Source of the DNA: Macrolepiota albuminosa
Lineage: Eukaryota > Basidiomycota > Agaricomycetes > Agaricales > Agaricaceae
Length of the DNA: 64,000 nucleotides
Reading direction: 5' to 3'
NCBI GenBank assembly: GCA_027475525.1
Contig: JAMWFC010000073.1
Span: forward strand, 521,791 to 585,790
Position numbers and translations under genes: made by a program. Under the pieces are notes generated by a model. That model saw only the letters and a program-made list of their open reading frames with translations. It did not search any database and was not told the origin of the DNA. Numbering within the stretch: the stretch's first letter is position 1; each line of letters begins with the position of its first letter. Below, in pieces: positions 57,161 through 64,000 of this stretch.

Positions 57161-57597
57161 GGTGTCCTGTGTCCAGGAGGATCACTAGGGTCTCTCCAGT
57201 ATGGCCAGTGTCCATAGGCCTGTAGTATGCCCCTTGATGTGCTCAGTCTGAGTAGAAGCCTATCACCAGTCCACTAAGTCTCACTTTGATCTTCTCTCCA
57301 TTTTCCAGTCTCAGTCTCAGTCTCCCAGTCTTAGTCTCTTTCTACAATTACTCCCCATTGTCTCTCTGCCTTAACCAGCTCTGCCTTCTCCCTTTCCTGT
57401 ATTCCAGACTTAGCCTGGGATTCTGCTCCACCATGCCCACAAACTCTGGTGCCCATGTACTCCCTGGAGCACCTTCACACCTCAACCAAGACTCCAGAAC
57501 TTGCCCTCCATTGCCTAGAGACACTCTGTAGACTTTGAGTCTGCCTAGTAAGGACCTGCTTGCCTCCGGAGGCCCATGTTGTCAGCAGAACCTGACA
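57161..57597 (+). mobile_element. Possible LTR, 437 bp
   Basis: TGTCCTGTGTCCAGGAGG ... GTCAGCAGAACCTGACA. The end is identical in its last 13 bases to the 719-bp LTR family copy at 51484-51496. A C/T-rich segment with repeated CAGTCTCAGTCT lies in the middle. No matching target duplication was found (a solo LTR is inserted two bases further on), so the left edge is a guess. Confidence 0.4.
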
Positions 57598-57603
57598 GGT
57601 ACC

Positions 57604-58122
57604 TGTAAGGGCGACCTCTAGAGGCTGTGGCTCAGTCACACAGCTGGCAGAGGGAGATCCAAAGTGTATTAGAGTATGTACTGACAATATCATAATAACT
57701 ACTCACCTGGCAGAGAGAGATCCAAAGAGAACAAGTCTAGGAATTTTCTATGCCAGGTTGGATGCTTCTGGGGCTTCTGAAGTGTGGGAAACAACTGTAC
57801 AGTACAACAAAACCTTAAAAACTCAAAAATTGACTAACCAAACAACTGTGCAAACAATACAGGAAAACTCCGGACTTTGGAAGTCAGAAAGGCAAACTCC
57901 GGCTTATATAAGCAGTCTGGAGGCAGTGCTGAAGGGCCCACACTTGTCTGAATGATAGCTAAAAAACCAGAGCACCTCAAAGGCTGAGAATAGTACTAAC
58001 AAATAGTGTTGAGAGAATAGAAACAGCAAAATGAGAGAATAATAGAAGAAATAAGGAAATGAATGAAAGGAGAGTGAAGGAATAAGGAGTGAAAAAAGGA
58101 AGAAATGAGGAGTCCTCTGACA
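57604..58122 (-). mobile_element. Solo LTR, 'TGTCAGGGGACT' family, copy C
   Basis: 519 bp on the minus strand, beginning TGTCAGAGGACTCCTC and ending CGCCCTTACA, with perfect GTACC duplications (57599-57603 and 58123-58127). It is the same length as copy A (2826-3344). TATATAAGCC lies mid-LTR. No internal sequence is attached. Confidence 0.9.
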
Positions 58123-58127
58123 GTACC

Positions 58128-58340
58128 CTGGTTGAGGCAAGTCATCTATATTGACCTGGCTCATTACAGAAGCACTTCTATCTTCTTGTGCAAAGACCTT
58201 GGCTGCTGTCCACTTGGTAGCACCTTCTCTCCTTCTCCAAGTCTTTTCCAGAGCCCCCTGTAAGGCTGGCACCTTCAACAATTCCCTTGTAAAAATTGTC
58301 ATCTCATTATCCAATATTTTGCTAACAATTTCATCCTCCC
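58128..58340 (-). pseudogene. Minus-strand ORF, part 2 (downstream of the copia insertion)
   Basis: Minus-strand frame DEIVSKILDNEMTIFTRELL, KVPALQGALEKTWRRREGAT, KWTAAKVFAQEDRSASVMSQ, VNIDDLPQ: charged, helical and uninterrupted until the solo LTR at 58122. If the copia element and one CTCCC copy are removed, the frame continues upstream into 64000-63921. No CpG at all, so this is old repeat-type sequence and probably not a conserved host gene. Family not recognised. Confidence 0.5.
58336..58340. repeat. Target-site duplication CTCCC, left copy
   Basis: CTCCC immediately before the 5' LTR of the copia element, identical to CTCCC at 63921-63925 after the 3' LTR. Confidence 0.95.
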
Positions 58341-58725
58341 TGTTGGACGGATTGCATATCACACAGCCACTCCAGAACGCGTCGCTCCCTTTTGCCATAT
58401 CACATATCACACTTGACCAGGGTCACGACCAAGGGTCAATAAATCTCTTTATTCTGGCCATGGTGGCCACTACACACACTACGACTCCATTGTTCTCGAT
58501 AGTATATATATTAGCTCTACTGTAGTTAGAACCCTCAGTCAATTATATCGGACTGAGGGTGCATCTTTCATACTTACATAGAAACATGGTTACTGACCAT
58601 ACCTTAAGGATTAAACACTTACTGTTGTCCATAGGTACAGAATATAGTCAATTATATCAGACTGATGGATTAAACACTTACTGTTGTCCATAGGTCACAC
58701 AATTACAGAAGTCCGGATTGTAACA
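58341..58725 (+). repeat. 5' LTR of the young copia
   Basis: Starts TGTTGGACGGATTGCATATC and ends AGTCCGGATTGTAACA. Four of the seven differences from the 3' LTR are transitions at CpG sites. It contains a TATA-like AGTATATATATTAG (about 58500). Two words each occur twice: AGTCAATTATATC and GGATTAAACACTTACTGTTG. Confidence 0.97.
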
Positions 58726-58736
58726 GGTTATGGGCC
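58726..58736 (-). other. Primer binding site for half initiator tRNA-Met
   Basis: GGTTATGGGCC begins at the first base after the 5' LTR. It is complementary to the anticodon-loop side of eukaryotic initiator tRNA-Met (GGCCCATAACC), as in the half-tRNA priming known for Drosophila copia. Confidence 0.8.
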
Positions 58737-58898
58737 ATTGTTTCTTGATCACTCTCTGAAGTATCAAGACAACCGAATCCGGAACCTTTCATTTTCTCTG
58801 ATTGCATCTCACACGTGTCGCGTCGTGTACTCTTTATTGCTCTTGCTTCTCGCTGCCTTTATCTTTTGTCTTGAGGCTCGTTTCTCTCCTCGCTTTCT

Positions 58899-60262
58899 AT
58901 GGCTCCTTTGTCTGAGGTACTGGCCTCCGATGCCACCAATCCCTCGATCCCCAAGCGCGTCATTTGCCACAAATGGGAGGGGCCGAAGTATAATTGCGCT
59001 GATGGCAATTTTCACCATTGGAGCGAAAAACTCAAGGATTTCCTAATCCTTAACGGCATCTATGCCTACGTTTTCTCGCCCACCATCCCCTGCCCCAACG
59101 CCTCAGTTGAACCTCGTGTGTATGCCAACTGGCAGCTCAATGATTGACTTACCATCACGTTCATCAAGTCCGCCCTCGATGACGTTGAGCATTGCGATAT
59201 TGTCACGTCCGGGTGCGCGGCCCTGTGCTTTGAGGACTTGAAGTCTCGTGCTCAGAGGGAGGGACCGATCAAGCAGATTGGCCTGCTCCAGGAGGCATTG
59301 TCCACCTATTGCTTGTCCTCTGAACCGTTGCCAGTTACCGCGGGCCGGATTGTTGACACTGTCAAACACGCGTTTGACATCAGAACCATTGACGTTGACC
59401 TCTTCACGTGCATTGCCCTTCTTAATAGCCTAAACAATCCCTCTTTTGAATCCCTGCAAAACTCCGTTTCCACGGTCCTCAGCAAGGGTACAAAGGAGAA
59501 GCCATGCACACCGATTGACATTTGCCTTCTAATGGAGAACGCTCAGAATATCATTAATTCCAAAGCCAGTAACTCCACGGCATTGCACATGAAAGGGGGC
59601 GGACGATCCACTCGCATCACTGATCTACCTGGCCACAACCATGGACCTGGAGGAATATGTTGCGAGAACTGCTATTCACTTAAGCGGCCGTGCAGAGGAC
59701 ATACTAAGCTGTTCTGCATACAAAAAGGGGGAGGTATGGCTGGGAAGACACTATCCGACGCGCAAGAGGCACAGAAAGCATCAAAGACAAAGAAAAGCTC
59801 TGAATCCACCAAGTCTTACATTTCTGTCACTGGGCCGGACGGCCAGTCGTGGTGTGTCGATCCCACAAACTTGGCACAGATCCCCGCATCTACAGAGGTA
59901 GCATCACTTCCCCCAATCGTTCCATCAGTGAATCTATCCACCGAATACTGGGAACATATGGGCTTCATGGCGGTGCAGGAAGAAGCACGTACCTCTGTTG
60001 ACTGGAAAAACTTTATGAGGCCAGTCAACGATCAGATTATGACAGCTGACATATCTCCCATCCATCAACCAACACATGCCTCTGTCGTATCAATAAAATC
60101 CAGCCCGTTCCTAATGGATTCCGGAGCAACGGTGCACATATCGCCATACCGTGGTGACTTCTTCACTCTCCACCCAATTCAACCTCGCTCAGTCAAGGGA
60201 CTTGGAGGATCCTCCGTGAACGCAATCGGTATGGGCAGTATATACGTATTCACGTTAAAAAA
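58899..60262 (+). pseudogene. Copia Gag and protease
   Basis: ATG 58899 (MAPLSEVLASDATNPSIPKR). The gag region has HWSEKLKDFLILNG and ALCFEDLKSRAQREGPIKQI. A TGA at 59145-59147 stands between QLND and LTITF, where Arg is likely. A CCHC-like zinc motif CENCYSLKRPCRGHTKLFC lies at about 59661-59720. The protease has FLMDSGATVHIS (about 60106-60140), with the catalytic Asp present. The frame is lost at the run AAAAAAGGG (60257-60265). In the other frame the protein continues naturally into VCLVSVSALTKRSNL, so one base has been lost or gained there. Confidence 0.85.
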
Positions 60263-63200
60263 GGGACCACTATCACCCTCGAAGATGCTCTGTTCATCCC
60301 GAACGCAATGGTTTGTCTTGTGTCTGTTAGCGCTCTCACAAAGCGATCAAACCTTAACTCCCTGTTCAATGATACATCCGTAAAGCTCATTGATAAATCT
60401 ACCGGTGCCATCACTGCACAAGGATCCCTCCTTCCCAGTCAATGTCTATATGCCCTAAGTCTCGACTCCGCGTTTACCGGGCATCACGCTTTTACGGCCA
60501 GCCGAGCCCCTGATTGTGAAACTTGGCATCGCCGCCTCGGCCATGCTAATTATCAGACAATCATCGAAATGGCCAAGGCTGGTCTGATCCCAGGTGCGCC
60601 CACCATCTTCCCATCCAAACCACCAAAATGTGACTCATGTATTCTTGGAAAACAGACCAAGAATGCGGTCCCTAAGGTGCGGGAGGAAGGGCGGAGGGCA
60701 ACACGGAAGCTGGAGATTGTATGGGTAGATCTTACTGGGCCCCAGGCCGTTATCTCATGCAATGGGTACCTATATGTAATGAATCTTGTCGATGATTTCA
60801 TGAGTGAACATTGGACGATACTCCTCAAACAAAAGAACGACGCACTCACATACCTGAAAGGATGGCAGATTGCACGGGAGACAGAGATTCAAGGGAGACT
60901 TGGCATCTATCGCACTGGACATGACGGCGAGCTCGAGGGACATAAAATGGAAGCGTGGCTTCTTTCATGGGGATCAGAACACCAGTACAGGGCTCCATAC
61001 ACATCTGGACACATCGGAAAGGTCGAACGGATGCATTGAACAATCATGGATAAGGCCAGAGCTATGCGCATTGCCACGGGCTGTCTGCCAAACATGTGGG
61101 ACGAGTTCTATATGATGGCATCGCACTTACACAAAAGGACGCTGACAAAGTTGCTCAATGGCATCACACCGCATGAGGCCTGGACAGGGCGGAGACCTGA
61201 TTACTCTTACATGAAGGAGATCGGTTGTAAGGCATTCGTACTCATCCTCGCACCTCACAACCCCAAGATATATGCTAGATCAATCGAATGCATCCTAATC
61301 GGGTACGCCCAGAATTTGAAACCATATAGATGCTACGATAAACGTACTGGAAGGGTTCACAAAACTTACCATGTCCGTTTTTGCGAAAGTCACGATGGTC
61401 ACCCGATTCCCCCGGTAGCGTCGACCTTGGAGGATGACTCAGGGCGAGGATGTTCCATGCCCAAAGAAACGCATGTTCAGCTACTAGAGTTTGATGATTA
61501 CAGCCACGTACCTTCAGGAGGAGCGCGTGTTGAGCAGGTGGAACTCAAGCCAGATGTTCGGAATAATCAAGTCCAGCAGCTACGGCGGTCAAACCGTACG
61601 ATAGTACCCTGATACAAAGCCAACCCCGATAACGTTCAGCCTACCCGCACCGAGTGAGCCATGCAAGAGTCGAAAGAAGCCGCGGACCAAATACGTGCTT
61701 CCCGCGCTGAGAGGCATGATGCTAAGGACGATCAAGAGGCCGGTGTGAGTGCAACACTCAATCAAGAGCCGGCTCCTAGCGGTACGGGCGCTAATCAGGA
61801 TCTGGGAGTCCCTGATCTGGCAAACGTAGCCTCCATGGAAGAGCTGACGTACCTCCTTTGCGCAACGGAAGAACTTGGGAACTACCCGGTTTCTTTGCAT
61901 GCAGACAACGAGCCCAACACTTGGGCGGAAGCAAAATGCTCTGGAGACTCAAAGAGATGGGAAGACGCTTACCGTGAAGAACTGCTGTCGCTTTGTGAGA
62001 TGGGGGTCTACGAACTGGTGCCACGATCCATGCTTCAACCAGGAACTAAGGTGAGAACCGGGCGTCCGGTTTTCAAAATCAAGCGTGATGAGACCGGGAA
62101 AGCCGTACGTTTCAAAGCCAGACTTGTTTTTCGGGGACATGAGCAGGTGCATGGACGGGACTATAACAAGTCTACCTCACCCATGGCACGCATGGAATCT
62201 TGGCGCATCCTATTGCATATAGCGGCAGTGAAGGGCTAGGACGTGACCCAGATTGATGTCAAGACCGCATTTCTCTATGGTGTCCTTCCAGAAGACGAAA
62301 CACAGTACATGAAGCAGCCTGACGGTTTCGAGGAGGAAGGCAAGGAGGACTGGGTATGGAAACTGGTTCGAGGCCTTTACGGCATGAAGCAGGCTGGGAG
62401 GATTTGGAACGTAACAGTGAATGAGAAGATGTTGCATTGGGGCTTTAAGAGATTAGCGTGCGAGTCCTGCATTTATTTCCGAACCACTGACCATGGCACA
62501 GTCATCGCTGCCTTACATGTCGAAGACTTCTTATCAATTGCTAATGACTGCCAGTAGAACGAGCGCTTCAAGGAGCAAATGCATGAAGCGTGGACCATAT
62601 TGGATCTAGGCGTACCCCGTTTTGTTGTTGGCATAGCCGTGGAATGGGATCAGAAGAATCGCGTTGTAAAGCTGTCTCAGACCACGCTCATAGACAAGGT
62701 CATACAGCAGTTTGGGCAGAGCAATGCGACCACACTATCTCTTCCCATGGACCCCAATTCTAAGCTTCATCGAGTCGATCGTAAATCACTGCCAATAAAG
62801 GAGCAGCGCATTCTCGACCGAACACCTTACCGTCAACTGGTTGGGTGCCTTTTGTATCTCGCAATTTCGACTCGGCCAGACATCGCCTTTGGCGTTCAAC
62901 AGCTGACTCAATATCTGGATTCTTATTCTACCCAGCATTGGAATGCCGCAATCCGGCTGGTCAGGTACCTGAAAGGTACAAGGGATCTGCAACTATATCT
63001 GGGGGGGGAAGTACCTCTGGCGCTCACAGGTTTCACGGACTCTGACTGGGCAAGCTGTCTCGATACCAGGCGAAGTGTAGGAGGTTATGCTTGGACTTTG
63101 GGGTCTGGCATGGTTTCTTGGGCAGTTAGGAAGCAGAAAACTGTGGCTGCCTCTTCTTGCGAAGCGGAGTACATGGCCGCCTACAAAAGCGCGCAGGAAG

Positions 63201-63487
63201 GCATCTGGCTGCGTGCACTCCTAAAGGACATTGGACATGACATCACGACTCAACCGACCGACATGTATTGCGACAATGACTCAGCCATAGCATTATCTGA
63301 GGATCCGTTGTTACACGCGTGAGTCAAGCATGTCGACATAAAATATCATTTCCTCCGAGAACGCGTACAGTCAAACGAGCTAATACTGCGACGAGTCCCT
63401 TCGAAAGAGAATACTGCCGACATATTCACCAAGGCCTTGTCAACAGCTGCATTCCTATACCTTCGATTACGACTGGGTTTACACTAA
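60263..63487 (+). pseudogene. Copia integrase, reverse transcriptase and RNase H
   Basis: GAG-pre-integrase and zinc finger: WHRRLGHANYQTIIEMAKAG with CDSCILGKQ (60520-60650). Integrase core: VWVDLTGP, YRTGHDGELEG, and APYTSGHIGKVERMH, with Asp, Asp and Glu visible. RT: VRFKARLVFRGHEQVHGRDY, DVTQIDVKTAFLYGVLPEDE, LVRGLYGMKQAGRIWN, and the active-site box LHVEDFLSIA (62516-62545), where Y-V-D-D has become H-V-E-D. RNase H: GFTDSDWASCLDTRRSVGGY, KTVAASSCEAEYMAAYKSAQ, YCDNDSAIALSEDP. Premature stops: TGA at 61037, 61610, 61655 and 63320, TAG at 62237 and 62555. The natural end is TAA at 63485-63487. Confidence 0.88.
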
Positions 63488-63507
63488 AACACGCCACGGT
63501 TCCATGC

Positions 63508-63535
63508 GAGGAGGAGTGTCTGTGGTGAGGAGGAG
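63508..63535 (+). other. Purine-rich tract before the copia 3' LTR
   Basis: GAGGAGGAGTG ... GGTGAGGAGGAG directly precedes the 3' LTR, the expected place of the polypurine primer for plus-strand synthesis. It is interrupted by a short pyrimidine-containing stretch. Confidence 0.65.
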
Positions 63536-63920
63536 TGTTGGACGGATTGCATATCACACAGCCACTCCAGAACGCGTCGCTCCCTTTTGCCATATCACAT
63601 ATCACACTTGACCAGGGTCACGACCAAGGGTCAATAAATCTCTTTATTCTGGCCATGGTGGCCACTACACACACTACGACTCCATTGTTCTCAATAGTAT
63701 ATATATTAGCTCTACTGTATTTAGAACCCTCAGTCAATTATATCGGACTGAGGGTGCGTCTTTCATACTTACATAGAAACACGGTTACTGACCATACCTT
63801 AAGGATTAAACACTTACTGTTGTCCATAGGTACAGAATATAGTCAATTATATCGGACTGAGGGATTAAACACTTACTGTTGTCCATAGGTCACACAATTA
63901 CAGAAGTCCGGATTCTAACA
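63536..63920 (+). repeat. 3' LTR of the young copia
   Basis: 385 bp, the same termini as the 5' LTR, and seven substitutions. It is followed by target copy CTCCC (63921-63925). Confidence 0.97.
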
Positions 63921-64000
63921 CTCCCTTCTCTGCCACACTCTGGGCTGGTACAGCTCTTTCTTGTTATCTTGAAATTTTACTATTTTCTCTCCATTGACAG
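63921..64000 (-). pseudogene. Minus-strand ORF, part 1 (upstream of the copia insertion)
   Basis: Minus-strand frame VNGEKIVKFQDNKKELYQPR then VWQRRE runs from the window edge to the copia insertion. It is in frame with DEIVSKIL at 58340 once the element and one CTCCC are removed. The start lies outside the window. Confidence 0.45.

Larger units (their letters stand above)
58341..63920 (+). mobile_element. Young full-length Ty1/copia retrotransposon
   Basis: 5580 bp with 385-bp LTRs (seven differences, about 98% identity) and perfect CTCCC target duplications. The order is LTR, tRNA primer site, gag, protease, integrase, RT, RNase H, purine-rich tract, LTR, the copia arrangement with integrase before RT. 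The reading frame is broken by seven premature stops and one frameshift, so this copy cannot move by itself. It belongs to the same lineage as the old relic at 33850-37860. Confidence 0.97.

Overview
The window looks like gene-poor, transposon-dense chromatin of a basidiomycete fungus, most likely an Agaricomycete. The reasons are the lineage-typical mobile elements (chromodomain Ty3/gypsy, Ty1/copia primed by half an initiator tRNA, DIRS with a tyrosine recombinase, KDZ and DUF6570-Helitron relics, long-TIR Tc1/mariner), short fungal introns, and one recognisable host gene of the DUF6534 membrane-protein family that is common in mushrooms. The species cannot be told from the sequence. I found no rRNA gene, intact tRNA gene or CRISPR array, and no clearly intact host gene.

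Layout. 1-12 kb: an acidic/coiled-coil ORF relic (-), tRNA-derived repeat units, a palindromic repeat field, a solo LTR sitting inside a tRNA-like sequence (2826-3344), a CpG-rich solo LTR with perfect target duplications (4404-5122), an old gypsy pol relic (-) and a gag-like relic (+). 11.4-22 kb: a DUF6534-type host gene split by a young, structurally complete 8.7-kb gypsy element (12083-20774; 230-bp LTRs with two mismatches; GTAAG duplications). 22-32 kb: CpG-depleted, AT-rich ancient sequence with a solo LTR in a repeated minus-strand gene family, then Helitron and KDZ fragments. 32.2-33.8 kb: a Tc1/mariner element with ~215-bp terminal inverted repeats. 33.8-37.9 kb: an old copia relic (-) with a CpG-rich insertion. 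38.9-41.4 kb: relic of an unrecognised multi-exon gene. 41.4-54 kb: a decayed chromodomain gypsy (+) whose reverse transcriptase is split by an LTR, which is itself split by a DIRS element, which carries a further insertion with a 100-N assembly gap. 54-58.3 kb: the second copy of the repeated minus-strand gene family and several LTRs. 58.3-63.9 kb: a young, complete copia element (385-bp LTRs, seven mismatches; CTCCC duplications) splitting an older minus-strand ORF.

Theme. Intact-looking elements have their reading frames broken almost only by C-to-T or G-to-A type stop codons, mostly TGA where Arg (CGA) is expected. The three reverse transcriptases whose active site can be read (gypsy, DIRS, copia) have each lost a catalytic Asp of the xxDD box. 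Older sequence is nearly free of CpG while young insertions and the DUF6534 gene are CpG-rich. This suggests methylation-linked CpG deamination (or a RIP-like process), plus LTR-LTR recombination leaving solo LTRs, as the main forces shaping the locus. All intron, frame and family assignments were made by eye, without database searches.
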